DNA of 64,000 nucleotides, taken from Thiofaba sp049322715. Its GTDB lineage: Bacteria > Pseudomonadota > Gammaproteobacteria > Halothiobacillales > Halothiobacillaceae. The stretch covers positions 1 to 64,000 of the forward strand of contig JBMOQP010000029.1 in assembly GCA_049322715.1 (NCBI GenBank), given 5' to 3'. Below are positions 41,306-50,973 of this stretch, in pieces. How positions within the stretch are numbered: position 1 is the first letter of the stretch; each line of letters starts with the position of its first letter. Under the pieces are notes generated by a model. It saw nothing but the letters and a program-made list of their open reading frames with translations. It did not search any database and had not been told where the DNA came from. The position numbers and the translations under genes are program-made.

Positions 41306-43794
41306 CAGAACAGCTCTTCTACAACCTGACGATCCCCGATCGCCTCGGAAACCGCCTCAGGCGGAAGGTATTCCGGCATGACTGCGGTGGTCACCTGCGG
41401 ATAGCGGACGTCGAAATACTCGCTGATGGCGCCCGGGGTACCCGGAGCCACCTGATAACCGGTCTCAGGATCGATGCTGGCCATGACAATCCCCTCCGGC
41501 GGCAGTGACTCCTGCACTGGCCGGTCCTTCAAGGCCACCTGCATGAAATCGACCCATATCGGCACGGCCGCCTTGCCGCCGGTCTCCTTCTTGCCGAGTG
41601 GACGATAGTCGTCGAATCCCACCCACGCCGTGGCCACGATGCCAGGACCGTAGCCGCTGAACCAGGCATCGCGCTGGTCATTGGTCGTGCCGGTCTTGCC
41701 GCCGACATCCGGTCGCTTGAGCGCTCGACCAGCCGAAGCAGCGGTACCGCGCTTCACCACATCACGCAGCATGACCTGCATGAGCCATGCATTCTCCGGC
41801 GAGATCACGCGCGGCGCCTGGCCTGCCACGCCCGGCTGGCAACGGTTACCGGCCGCCCCCCCCCGATCCGCTCCCGATGATCCGGTGACGCCGGCCAGCC
41901 CTGGATACCCATTGCCAGCACCCCTGGGCAATACCGCGAGTTCGTTGTCGCAGAATTGCTGCGGCAAGGCCTCGAACAGGACGTGCCCCCCCACGTCTTC
42001 GACACGCTGGATGAAATAGGGCTCGACCCGATAGCCGCCGTTGGCGAACACCATGTAGGCCGAGGCCAGCTCCCAGGGGGTGAGGGCATAGCTTCCGAGA
42101 GCCAGCGAGAGTGTGGGCTGCCACTGCCCCACCGGCAGCCCGAAGGGCTTGGCGTGACGCAGCACCACCTCAGGGGTGATCGCCTCCATGAGCCGCACCG
42201 AAACCAGGTTCTGCGAACGCACCAAGGCCTCGTGCAAGCGGGTCGGCCCGTAGGATTTCTCCTCATAGTTGCGCGGCCTCCAGTCCTCCTCGTTGGCTGC
42301 GGCCTTCTCGTATACCCGGGGATCGTCACTGATCACACTGGCAAGGGTGAAGCCGTTCTCCAGCGCCGCCGAATAGAGGAAGGGCTTGAAGGACGAACCC
42401 GGCTGGCGCTGAGCCTGCACGATGCGGTTGAATTTGCTGAGGGTGAAATCGTAGCCCCCCTCGAGGGCCAGCAGGGCACCGCTCGCACTGTCGAAGGCGA
42501 CGAAAGCCCCGGCCGCCTGCGGCAGTTGCGCAAGCGTGTAGCCCTTCTCCCCCTGGCGCAGACGCACGATGTCGCCAGGCGAGAGGACTTCGGTCACCGA
42601 TTTCGGACGGGGCCCCATCGCATCCTCGCCAAGATAGGGGCGCGCCCACTGCAGGGACTCGAGGTCCAGCACATGCCGCAGTCCCTGGCCATCCACCACG
42701 GTGGCCTGCCTCGGCCCCGCCTCGAGCACGACCGCCGCAACGAGCCCCGCCACCGGTCGCTGGGCACGCGCATGGCTGGCCGCCGCCTCAACATCCCCCG
42801 CCGGGAATTCGGCGCGGCCTTCCGCCCCGCGCCAGCCATGCCGGCGATCGTAATCAAGCAAGGCATTCCGCAGGGCAAGACTCGCCGTGCGCTGAAGCTC
42901 GGGGTCCAGCGTGGTGTAAACACGCAAGCCCATCTCGTAAGCCGCCTCGCCGAATTGCTCCACCATGCGCGCCCGGACCATCTCGGCCACATACGGGGCA
43001 CTGACCTCGGCCGCAGCGCCGAGGAACAGCGTGGTTTGCACCGGCTCCAGCTGTGCCGCCTTCGCCTGCGCATCGGCCAGCCAGCCAAGTTCGCTCATCC
43101 GATCAAGGATGTAATCCCGGCGGATCTTGGCCCGTTCGGGATTGACCACCGGGTTGAACCTGGAAGGAGCCTTGGGCAGACCGGCCAGCATCGCCGCCTC
43201 GGCGGGGGTCAGCGCATCGAGAGACTTGTTGTAATAGATCGACGCCGCGGCCGCGACACCGTAGGCCCGATTGCCGAGATAGATCTTGTTCAAATAGAGT
43301 TCGAGGATCTGCCGCTTGCTCAGTTCGCGCTCGATTTTGATCGCGAGAAGGATCTCCCTGAACTTGCGGCTGTAGGTCTTCTCGCTGCTGAGGAAGAAAT
43401 TGCGCGCCACCTGCATGGTGATGGTGCTGCCGCCCTGCCCCTTGTGGCCCGTGCGCAACAGTTCCCACCCTGCGCGGAACAGCCCCTGCAGGTCCACTCC
43501 GGGATGCTGATAGAAGCGGTCGTCCTCCGCCGCAAGGAAAGCTTTTTCAACCAATTCAGGAACTTGGTCCATCGATATGGGGATGCGTCGTTTCTCGCCG
43601 AACTCCGCGATCAACCCCCCATTGCGGTCATAAACCCGTAACGGGACCTGGTACTGGGTGTCCCGCAGGGCGTTGACATCAGGCAATTCCTCACTATAAA
43701 CATGGTACGCGACACCCCACGCACCAAGCGCAAGGAATGCAACAAGAACAAAGAGATAGAAAACGGACTTGAAAAGAAGCTTTAGAAGGTTCAT
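41305..43794 (-). CDS. mrcA: Penicillin-binding protein 1A
   Basis: An 829-residue bifunctional peptidoglycan synthase with an N-terminal membrane anchor (residues ~8-30). The glycosyltransferase domain has EDDRFYQHPGVD and GGSTITMQVARNFF. The transpeptidase domain has the serine in GSSFKPFLYSAAL, RSQN, and KTGTTNDQRDAWFSGY. A run of G and A near residue 660 is low-complexity. It is divergent from pilM, the standard arrangement. Also called ponA. Confidence 0.95.
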   Translation of the reverse strand: MNLLKLLFKSVFYLFVLVAFLALGAWGVAYHVYSEELPDVNALRDTQYQVPLRVYDRNGGLIAEFGEKRRIPISMDQVPELVEKAFLAAEDDRFYQHPGVDLQGLFRAGWELLRTGHKGQGGSTITMQVARNFFLSSEKTYSRKFREILLAIKIERELSKRQILELYLNKIYLGNRAYGVAAAASIYYNKSLDALTPAEAAMLAGLPKAPSRFNPVVNPERAKIRRDYILDRMSELGWLADAQAKAAQLEPVQTTLFLGAAAEVSAPYVAEMVRARMVEQFGEAAYEMGLRVYTTLDPELQRTASLALRNALLDYDRRHGWRGAEGRAEFPAGDVEAAASHARAQRPVAGLVAAVVLEAGPRQATVVDGQGLRHVLDLESLQWARPYLGEDAMGPRPKSVTEVLSPGDIVRLRQGEKGYTLAQLPQAAGAFVAFDSASGALLALEGGYDFTLSKFNRIVQAQRQPGSSFKPFLYSAALENGFTLASVISDDPRVYEKAAANEEDWRPRNYEEKSYGPTRLHEALVRSQNLVSVRLMEAITPEVVLRHAKPFGLPVGQWQPTLSLALGSYALTPWELASAYMVFANGGYRVEPYFIQRVEDVGGHVLFEALPQQFCDNELAVLPRGAGNGYPGLAGVTGSSGADRGGAAGNRCQPGVAGQAPRVISPENAWLMQVMLRDVVKRGTAASAGRALKRPDVGGKTGTTNDQRDAWFSGYGPGIVATAWVGFDDYRPLGKKETGGKAAVPIWVDFMQVALKDRPVQESLPPEGIVMASIDPETGYQVAPGTPGAISEYFDVRYPQVTTAVMPEYLPPEAVSEAIGDRQVVEELF

Positions 43795-43842
43795 AAGTAT
43801 CCGGGCTGTCCGGCGCGCATGACTTCGGGGCAGATGGATAGA

Positions 43843-43889
43843 CCGTTTGAATCAAGGCCGGAACATCCTTTGCGACCTTGATCAAACCG
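43843..43889. promoter_or_regulatory. Imperfect inverted repeat between mrcA and pilM
   Basis: CCGTTTGAATCAAGG (43843-43857) and CCTTGATCAAACCG (43876-43889) pair with one bulge and one mismatch around an 18-base spacer, in the middle of the 138-base divergent gap. It could be a regulator site for either gene or the start of a structured leader. No firm promoter was found. Confidence 0.4.
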
Positions 43890-43932
43890 CAGGCCACAAT
43901 AACGCAAAAGGGTGCGATAGAGGAAAGCCGCT

Positions 43933-44994
43933 GTGTTTCGCCGAAGCCAAAAACAACCATTGCTCGGGCTGGATATCAGCTCGACCGCGGTCAAGCTGAT
44001 CGAGCTCAGCCGAACCCGCGATACCTACCGCGTCGAGGCCCTGTCCATCGAGCCCCTGCCCGAACGCGCCATCCAGGACAAGTCCATCATGGACCCGGAA
44101 GCCGTTGGCGCAGCGATCCGCAAGGCGGTGAAGGACTCTGGCACCCGATCCAAGCGCGCCGCGATCGCGGTTCCCGGATCCATCGCCGTATCCAAGGTGG
44201 TCACCCTGCCCGCCGGCCTGAGCGAAATGGAGCTGGAAGCGCAGATCCGCATGGAGGCCGACCAGCACGTCCCCTTCCCGCTCGAGGAGATCAACCTCGA
44301 CTTCGAGGCGCTCGGCCCCACCCCCGGCAACCCCGGAACCATTGATGTCCTGCTCGCCGCCACCCGTTCCGAAAACCTCGAATCCCGGGTTGCGGCCGCC
44401 GAACTGGGCGGACTGCAGGTGGAGATCGTCGACATCGAGCCTTTCGCGCTGGAAAATGCCTATCTCGAGCTGCTGGCCCCTAGGCTTCCGGACATCACTC
44501 CCGACATGGCTGTCGCCCTGTTCGACATCGGCTCCACTGTCACGAGCCTCAGCGTGTTCCATCAGGGCAAGATGATCTATACCCGGGAACACCCCTTCGG
44601 CGGCCGCCAGCACTCGGATGAAATCATGCGCCGCTACCAGATGACCCACGCCGAAGCCAGCCGCGCAAAGCGCCAGGGCGGATTGCCGGAGAGCTATGTG
44701 GGCGAGGTCCTTGAGCCGTTCATCGAACTTGCCACCCAGCAGCTCAATCGCTTCCTGCAATTCTTCTATGCCGCCCACCCGAACGTTCATGTCATGCGGC
44801 TTCTGCTGGGCGGAGGCGTCGCCGCCATGCCGGAACTGAACGAGCGCGTCGCCCACAGCACGGGGATCGAAACCACGACCGCCAACCCGTTCATCGGCAT
44901 GAGCCGCGCACCGCGGGTCTCCAACCGCGTCGTCAACGAGGACGCCACAGCCATGCTGATCGCCTGTGGCCTGGCCCTGAGGGGTTTCGACTAA
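43933..44994 (+). CDS. pilM: Type IV pilus inner-membrane platform protein PilM
   Basis: A 353-residue actin-like cytoplasmic protein (LLGLDISSTAVKLIELSR; VALFDIGSTVTSLSVF; LLLGGGVAAMPELNERV). It binds the N terminus of PilN and couples the platform to the pilus motor. GTG 43933 is the start, with AGGAAAG about 6 bases upstream. First gene of pilMNOPQ; its last base overlaps pilN. Confidence 0.95.
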   Translation: MFRRSQKQPLLGLDISSTAVKLIELSRTRDTYRVEALSIEPLPERAIQDKSIMDPEAVGAAIRKAVKDSGTRSKRAAIAVPGSIAVSKVVTLPAGLSEMELEAQIRMEADQHVPFPLEEINLDFEALGPTPGNPGTIDVLLAATRSENLESRVAAAELGGLQVEIVDIEPFALENAYLELLAPRLPDITPDMAVALFDIGSTVTSLSVFHQGKMIYTREHPFGGRQHSDEIMRRYQMTHAEASRAKRQGGLPESYVGEVLEPFIELATQQLNRFLQFFYAAHPNVHVMRLLLGGGVAAMPELNERVAHSTGIETTTANPFIGMSRAPRVSNRVVNEDATAMLIACGLALRGFD

Positions 44995-45617
44995 TGCCAC
45001 GCATCAACCTACTCCCGTGGCGCGAAAACCTGCGCAAGCAGCGTCAACGCGCCTTCGTCAAACACGCCGGGCTGGCCTTCGCCCTGGCCCTCGGCTTCGT
45101 TGTGCTCGGCCATGTCGTCGTCCAGAGCCAGATCGACGACCAGGAGCGACGCAACGCCTTCCTTACCGAGACCATCGCCGACCTTGACCGACAGATTGCA
45201 GAGATCAAGGCGCTCAAGGAAACCCGCGCCAACCTGGTGGCACGCATGGAAGTGATCGAGCGCCTGCAGCAGACCCGCTCCTACGTGGTACACGCCTTCG
45301 ACGAGATTGCACGCACCGTCCCGGAGGGCATCATCCTGACCAAGGTCGCGCTGAAGAACGACCAGCAGCTCGAGATCAACGGCATCAGCGATACCGCCGC
45401 GCGGGTTGCCGACTACCTGCGCAACCTCAACCGTACCGAGTGGCTGAGCAACGCCTCCATCGTCGGCACCGGCATTCTCGCCCAGGATCTGTCCAAGCCG
45501 GGCAGCCAGCCGCCCGCATCGGGCCTCAAGGGCGAGTACGCCTTCAACATCACCGCCCAGTTCAGCCCGCCCGCCGCCGCGGGCGGTGCCAACGGCGAGG
45601 AGGCCAGGAAGCCATGA
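44994..45617 (+). CDS. pilN: Type IV pilus assembly protein PilN
   Basis: A 207-residue protein with the conserved N terminus MPRINLLPWREN that docks into PilM, one membrane helix (AGLAFALALGFVVLGHVVV), a coiled coil and a periplasmic domain. It forms the PilMNOP platform with PilO. It overlaps pilO by 4 bases. Confidence 0.94.
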   Translation: MPRINLLPWRENLRKQRQRAFVKHAGLAFALALGFVVLGHVVVQSQIDDQERRNAFLTETIADLDRQIAEIKALKETRANLVARMEVIERLQQTRSYVVHAFDEIARTVPEGIILTKVALKNDQQLEINGISDTAARVADYLRNLNRTEWLSNASIVGTGILAQDLSKPGSQPPASGLKGEYAFNITAQFSPPAAAGGANGEEARKP

Positions 45618-46249
45618 ACCTCCAGGATCTTCGTGACATCGACCTGCAGAACATCGGCCGCGCACCGCTGGCTGTCCGCCTGACACTGATCGGTCTGATC
45701 GTGGCTGCCACCATTGCTGCGGGCTACCAGCTCGACATCCGCGACCTGATCGAGCAGCGCGACATGATCCGCGCCAAGGAGCCCGAACTACGGCAGCAAG
45801 TCGAACTCAAGCAGCAGCAGGCCGCCAACCTCAACGCCTACAAGGCCCAGCTGGCCGAAATGGAGAAGACCTTCGGCAACCTGTTGCGCCAGCTGCCGAA
45901 CAAGAAGGAGGCGGAGAACCTCATCGTCGACGTGGCCCAGACCTCGCTCGCCAATGGATTGAAGAACCAGCAGATCCAGCCCGGCCAGGAGATCATCCAC
46001 GACTTCTACGCCGAGCTGCCCTACACGCTGCGCCTGCAGGGCGGCTTCCACCAACTGGCCAAGTTCGCCAGCGACACCGCAGCCCTGCCGCGCATCGTCA
46101 CCCTGCACAACTTCACCGCATCGCTGGGGGATCCCAAGGGTGGCAACGAGCTGAACATGGAGATCACCGCCAAGACATACCGCTACCTCGAAGAAAGCGA
46201 GATGCCAAAGCCGGATCCCAAGAAACCCAAAGCGAAGGGCAAGTCATGA
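45614..46249 (+). CDS. pilO: Type IV pilus assembly protein PilO
   Basis: A 211-residue protein with a short cytoplasmic start (NLQDLRDIDLQNIGRAP), one membrane helix (residues ~22-42), a coiled coil (EPELRQQVELKQQQAANLNAY) and a ferredoxin-like periplasmic domain. Partner of PilN. A lysine/proline-rich tail (PKPDPKKPKAKGKS) ends it. It overlaps pilP by 4 bases. Confidence 0.93.
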   Translation: MNLQDLRDIDLQNIGRAPLAVRLTLIGLIVAATIAAGYQLDIRDLIEQRDMIRAKEPELRQQVELKQQQAANLNAYKAQLAEMEKTFGNLLRQLPNKKEAENLIVDVAQTSLANGLKNQQIQPGQEIIHDFYAELPYTLRLQGGFHQLAKFASDTAALPRIVTLHNFTASLGDPKGGNELNMEITAKTYRYLEESEMPKPDPKKPKAKGKS

Positions 46250-46785
46250 CGCGGCGCTCCTCCCTTTCCCCCCTGGCCCTTGGCCTCGCCATCGTTTTGC
46301 TGAATACCGGCTGCACGCAGGGCACGGACGACCTGCAGCAGTTCGTTGCCGAGGTCAAGCAGCGCCCGGCCAAGCCCATCGAACCGATGCCGGAGATCAA
46401 GACCTACGAGCCGTTCACCTATGCCGCCTTCGACCTGCGCGATCCGTTCACCGCCCCGCAGGCGGCCCAGGACGAAAAGGGCAACGGCCTGCGTCCGGAC
46501 ACCGAGCGCCGCAAGGAGCCGCTGGAGCTCTACCCGCTGGACGGACTCTCCATGATGGGCGTCATCGAGAAGAACAAGCGCACCCTCGCGCTCATCCGCT
46601 CCAGCGATGGCACGATCCATCAGGTCGCGGTCGGCAACTACGCCGGCCAGAACTACGGCCGCATCACCAGCATTCAAGAAGACCGGGTCGATCTGACCGA
46701 AATCATTCCCGATGGCGCAGGGGGGTGGATCGAGCGCCCCGCATCCATCGCCATGAGAGAAGGAACCCAGGGTAACCAGCCATGA
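46246..46785 (+). CDS. pilP: Type IV pilus lipoprotein PilP
   Basis: A 179-residue lipoprotein (lipobox LLNTGC, C23) with a flexible linker and the PilP beta-domain (YAAFDLRDPFTAP; LSMMGVIEKNKRTLALIRSSDGTIHQVAVGNYAGQNYGRI). It links the inner platform to the PilQ secretin. It overlaps pilQ by 4 bases. Confidence 0.94.
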   Translation: MTRRSSLSPLALGLAIVLLNTGCTQGTDDLQQFVAEVKQRPAKPIEPMPEIKTYEPFTYAAFDLRDPFTAPQAAQDEKGNGLRPDTERRKEPLELYPLDGLSMMGVIEKNKRTLALIRSSDGTIHQVAVGNYAGQNYGRITSIQEDRVDLTEIIPDGAGGWIERPASIAMREGTQGNQP

Positions 46786-49010
46786 AACAGACCACCATTC
46801 ACAAGCATCGTCTGGCGCAAGCGGCGGAATCCATCCCTGGATTCCGCCCTTCGGGTGACGCCGCGCGCCCCAGCGCCGTTCCCTTCGGCGCTGTTATTGC
46901 CCTCACCCTGGGCCTTGGCCTCCATGCCGCCTGGGCGGAGAACGTCATTCAGGGCATGAATGTCACCAACACCCCCGACGGCGGCATGCAGATCCGCTTT
47001 ACCCTGGCCACCCCGCCGCAGAGCGCCCCCAGCCACTTCAGCATCGAGCAGCCGTCCCGCATCGCCCTGGACTTCCAGGACACCAAGCTCGGCCTGGACA
47101 AGCGATTCCAGAGCATCGAAAGCAGCGCGGTGAACGACGTCCGCTTCGCCGAGTCGGGCGGCCGCACCCGTGCGGTCATCGGCCTGAAGGGAAATGCCGC
47201 CTACGACATCAAGACGGAAGGCCAGGACGTCATCCTGGCCATCCAGCCCGAGAGCCGCCAAGCGAGCATGGAGGCCGCCAGCACCCAGCAGCCCCTGACG
47301 GACACGGTCGATGCCGCCGAAGTGGATTTCCGCCGGGGCAGCCAGGGCGAAGGCCGCCTGGTCGTCAAACTTGCACGCCCCAACGTGCCGATGACCATGA
47401 ACGCCGAAGGGCGTCGCCTGATCATCGACCTGCCGCAAACCCGCCTGACTGCAGAGCAATACGACGTTGCCGATTTTGCCACCCCGGTGAGCAAGGTCAG
47501 CGTGCAGCAGCGCGGCGCCGGATCGCGCCTGATCGTCGAGACCAGCGCCCCGTTCGACAAACTGGCCTACCAGGCCGACAACCAGCTCACCGTCGAGGTA
47601 CGCCCCCTGCCGAAGGAGCAGCCTGCCACGGCCGGCCTGGGACCCAAGACCTACCAGGGCGAACGACTCACCCTCAAGTTCCAGGACATCGAGATCCGCC
47701 CCCTGCTGCAATTGCTGGCCGACTTCACTGGCAACAACATCGTGGTCAGCGACAGCGTCCAGGGGCGCATGAGCCTGCGCCTGGAGAATGTGCCCTGGGA
47801 CCAGGCCATGGACCTGATCCTGACCACCAAGGGCCTGTCCCAGCGCAAGAGCGGCAATGTCATCTTCGTGGCCCCGACGGCGGAGATCACCGCGCGCGAG
47901 AAGGCCGAGATGGAGGCGCGCAAGCAGAGCGAGGATCTCGCCCCGCTCATGTCGGAGTTCATGCAGGTCAATTACGCCAAGGCTTCCGACATCGCCAAGC
48001 TCCTGCGCCCGACCGCGGTGCCAGGCGCCGCGGCACCCGTAGCGGGCACGACAGGAACCGTGGCCGCCCGCCAGGTCGGCTTCCTCAGCCCGCGCGGCAC
48101 GCTCACCGTGGATGAGCGCACCAACACCCTGCTGGTCAACGACACTCCGGACAGTCTGGACAAGATCCGCGACCTGGTGAAGAAGCTCGACACCCCGATC
48201 AAGCAGGTGCTGATCGAGTCGCGCATCGTCATCGCCACGGATGACTTCTCGCGCGAACTGGGGCTCAAGTGGGGTGTGACTGGCGCCTTCAACACCAGCG
48301 GCGACCCGATCCTCTTGAGCGGCAATGCGACCGGCACAGGGGGCATGGCCACCAATATCGGCTCGGGCAGCGCCCCCGGCGTACCGAGCCTCGGGGACCG
48401 CTTCAACATCAACATGCCCGCCGGAAGCTTCACCGGCAAGCCGGTCAGCGGCAGCCTGGGCCTGGCCGTACTCGGTTCCAACGTGCTCGTGGACCTCGAA
48501 CTGCAGGCTTTGCAGGTCGAAGGCAAGGGCGAGATCGTATCCAGCCCGCGCGTGATCACCGCCAATGGCCAGAAGGCCACCATCAAGCAGGGCAAGGAAA
48601 TCCCCTACCTGGAACAGACCTCGAGCGGTGCCACCAACATCGAATTCAAGGAGGCCGTGCTCGCGACCGAAGTCACCCCGCAGATCACGCCCAACAACGA
48701 CGTGATCATGGACATCAAGGTGCAGAAGGACGAGCCGGACTTCACCCGTTCGATCAATGGTGTCCCGCCCATCGACAAGCGCGAGGTCAACACCAAGGTC
48801 CAGGTCCAGAACGGCGAGACCGTCGTGCTGGGGGGCATTTATGAGATCAGCAGCGCCGACCAGATCAACAAGATCCCCTTCCTTGGCGATCTCCCGATTC
48901 TGGGCCATCTATTCAAGACCAACGGCACCAAGAGCAACAAGTTCGAACTCATCATCTTCGTGACCCCGCGCATCGTCGAAAACGGCGTGATGGTCAATCC
49001 GAACAACTAA
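46782..49010 (+). CDS. pilQ: Type IV pilus secretin PilQ
   Basis: A 742-residue outer-membrane secretin with AMIN domains (residues ~55-270), N0/N1 domains (~285-460) and the secretin barrel (VSGSLGLAVLGSNVLVDLELQALQ; VQVQNGETVVLGGIY; FLGDLPILGHLFK). The signal peptide is unusually long, about 52 residues with cleavage near AAWA-EN. Codons 14-37, ahead of the hydrophobic core, correspond to two hairpins and look like an inserted repeat. Last of pilMNOPQ. Confidence 0.95.
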   Translation: MKQTTIHKHRLAQAAESIPGFRPSGDAARPSAVPFGAVIALTLGLGLHAAWAENVIQGMNVTNTPDGGMQIRFTLATPPQSAPSHFSIEQPSRIALDFQDTKLGLDKRFQSIESSAVNDVRFAESGGRTRAVIGLKGNAAYDIKTEGQDVILAIQPESRQASMEAASTQQPLTDTVDAAEVDFRRGSQGEGRLVVKLARPNVPMTMNAEGRRLIIDLPQTRLTAEQYDVADFATPVSKVSVQQRGAGSRLIVETSAPFDKLAYQADNQLTVEVRPLPKEQPATAGLGPKTYQGERLTLKFQDIEIRPLLQLLADFTGNNIVVSDSVQGRMSLRLENVPWDQAMDLILTTKGLSQRKSGNVIFVAPTAEITAREKAEMEARKQSEDLAPLMSEFMQVNYAKASDIAKLLRPTAVPGAAAPVAGTTGTVAARQVGFLSPRGTLTVDERTNTLLVNDTPDSLDKIRDLVKKLDTPIKQVLIESRIVIATDDFSRELGLKWGVTGAFNTSGDPILLSGNATGTGGMATNIGSGSAPGVPSLGDRFNINMPAGSFTGKPVSGSLGLAVLGSNVLVDLELQALQVEGKGEIVSSPRVITANGQKATIKQGKEIPYLEQTSSGATNIEFKEAVLATEVTPQITPNNDVIMDIKVQKDEPDFTRSINGVPPIDKREVNTKVQVQNGETVVLGGIYEISSADQINKIPFLGDLPILGHLFKTNGTKSNKFELIIFVTPRIVENGVMVNPNN
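46823..46893. repeat. Palindrome pair inside the PilQ signal peptide
   Basis: GGCGGAATCCA-TCCC-TGGATTCCGCC (46823-46848, perfect 11-bp stem), then CAGCGCCG-TTCCCTT-CGGCGCTG (46871-46893, 8-bp stem). The reading frame passes through as AAESIPGFRPSGDAARPSAV. The first hairpin resembles the GGAATCCA/TGGATTCC intergenic palindromes common in proteobacteria. No similar insertion is expected in a PilQ signal sequence. Confidence 0.7.
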
Positions 49011-49026
49011 GAAGGACTCACCAGCC

Positions 49027-50952
49027 ATGCGGACGTGGACACGCAAAGCCCTCCTGACCCTGACCCTCGCAGCCCCACTGGCCATGCTCTCAGCCTGTGG
49101 TGGTGGAGGCGGCGGCGGCCTTTTTGAGGACACCAGCGGCGGTACAACGAACCCTGCAGCATCTGCCGCATCAATCCTGGTTACCGCGGACAAGACATCC
49201 ATCACCACGGACAATCTTGATACCGCAACCATCCAGGCGGTGGTCAAAGACGCAAGCAACCGGCTTCTCAAGGATGTGCCTGTTGAGTTCACCAGCAGCC
49301 TTGCAACAGGTGACCTGCGGGTACTTTCGTCGGTGACCGACGCTTCGGGCGTGATCGAGGCGACATTCAAATCAGGCACAAGCTACTCGACCGGCCTGGC
49401 GATCATCAGTGCGAAAGTCACTGGCACGGCCCTTTCGAACAGCGTGCCCATCGTCGTTGAAGGCTCGAGCTTTACTGCAGACGTCGCAGAGGCGACCCTT
49501 CAGACCGGACAGAGCCAAACCGTGACGTACACCGCCACCACCGGAGGCGGCGAACCGGCGCGCAATGTGTCGATCTGTCTCGACTTCAACTCGACCTACC
49601 TGCAGGTCAGTGGGAACCTGTCCGCCACATCGGACTGCGCCCATGCGATTTACACGGACGTTGCAACAGGCCGCGCGACCATTTCGGTACAGGCCATTGC
49701 CCAAGGCAACACGACGCTGCGGGCAGAGGCCCTCGGCATTACGACGGAAACGGCCTTCACCATCACACAGGCTGGCATGAGCGTGGCCCAGCCGGTTGCG
49801 GGCGCGACCCACCCCAACGACCAGTCTCTCCAGGTTCAAGTCAACGTCCCTGGCTACAGCGGCACCATCCGCTTCGCCACGACCGCAGGAACATGGAGCA
49901 ACGGCCAGCCCACCATAGACGTGGCCGTGGGCGGCGGAGTTGCCAGCGCAACGCTGTCGGCCGGAATGCCGCAAGGCCGAGTCGACATCACAGCAACCAA
50001 GCTCGATGGCTCGAACTCGAACGTCTCCACCTATGTTTATGCCTACGACCCTGTGGCGCTGAATGACAGCAACACCTTCATCAAGCTGGAAATCGCCCCA
50101 ACGTCGCTGCCCGCGGGCAGCGACGCGCGCGCCGATCTCAAGGCAACGGTCCAGAAGGATCTTGGCGGCGGCAACCTGGTGACCGCGCCTCCCGGCACCC
50201 TGGTAAGCTATCAAATCTCCGCAAGCACGGGCGGCGGCGAGTACATCACTCTTCCGACCGATGACACCGATCCGGCCGGCATTGCACTTTCCCAACTGGT
50301 CGCGGGCTCGACGGCATCTGCCGCCAACGGGGTCAAGGTCAGGGCTTGCGTAGTCGGGACGAACAAGTGCGCGGAAGAGTCGCTGACCATCGTCGACCAA
50401 CCCGGCTCCATCACGATCGGGGAGGCCACCATCATCCGTCCCACCGCGGATGACACAGCCTATGAGTACCCGCTTTCCGTGATCGTGTCGGACGTCAACG
50501 GCGGCCTTCTCAGCGGCGTGCCCGTCAATCTGAGCGTCTGGCCCGTTGAGTTCGCCACCGGCTGCCGCAATGCGGAGGGCGCACCGATCAACTGCTCGGA
50601 CCTGGCATACACGTTCTATCCGAACGAAGATTTGAACATGAATGTCACCCGGGATGTCTCCGAATCGCCCACGGCCGGACGCACCGACTGCGGTTCCGGC
50701 AGCTGCGCGCTCCTGCCGCCGAACAGCGCCGCAGGCACACTCCCCTCAAGCGTCACGACCGGCAGCAACGGACTGGCGACCTTCAATCTCACCTACCTCA
50801 AGGAGCAGGCTAGCTTCCTGAGAGTGCGGGTCACCGCCCGTGCCTCGGTGCAAGGCTCCGAGGTCGAGACTTCGAAAGAATTCGTGCTCCGTTTCGCAGA
50901 GGACGACAAGGAATACCTCCCCCAGAGCCCCTACAACCAGTATTTCCGTTGA
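49027..50952 (+). CDS. Secreted lipoprotein with bacterial Ig-like domains
   Basis: A 641-residue protein with a lipoprotein signal (LSAC, C24) and a seven-glycine run right after the cysteine. The rest is Thr/Ser/Ala/Gly/Val-rich, with repeated Big_1/invasin-like units (DKTSITTDNLDTATIQAVVKD...VPVEFTSS...TDASGVIEATF; VTYTATTGGGEPARNVSICL; GGLLSGVPVNLSV...TGSNGLATFNLTYL). It has about eight cysteines in three or four pairs. It may be a surface adhesin. It follows pilQ by 16 bases, between pilQ and aroK, which are normally adjacent. Codon use looks less GC-rich than its neighbours. Confidence 0.75.
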   Translation: MRTWTRKALLTLTLAAPLAMLSACGGGGGGGLFEDTSGGTTNPAASAASILVTADKTSITTDNLDTATIQAVVKDASNRLLKDVPVEFTSSLATGDLRVLSSVTDASGVIEATFKSGTSYSTGLAIISAKVTGTALSNSVPIVVEGSSFTADVAEATLQTGQSQTVTYTATTGGGEPARNVSICLDFNSTYLQVSGNLSATSDCAHAIYTDVATGRATISVQAIAQGNTTLRAEALGITTETAFTITQAGMSVAQPVAGATHPNDQSLQVQVNVPGYSGTIRFATTAGTWSNGQPTIDVAVGGGVASATLSAGMPQGRVDITATKLDGSNSNVSTYVYAYDPVALNDSNTFIKLEIAPTSLPAGSDARADLKATVQKDLGGGNLVTAPPGTLVSYQISASTGGGEYITLPTDDTDPAGIALSQLVAGSTASAANGVKVRACVVGTNKCAEESLTIVDQPGSITIGEATIIRPTADDTAYEYPLSVIVSDVNGGLLSGVPVNLSVWPVEFATGCRNAEGAPINCSDLAYTFYPNEDLNMNVTRDVSESPTAGRTDCGSGSCALLPPNSAAGTLPSSVTTGSNGLATFNLTYLKEQASFLRVRVTARASVQGSEVETSKEFVLRFAEDDKEYLPQSPYNQYFR

Positions 50953-50973
50953 GGAACACCACGCATCGGCTCC

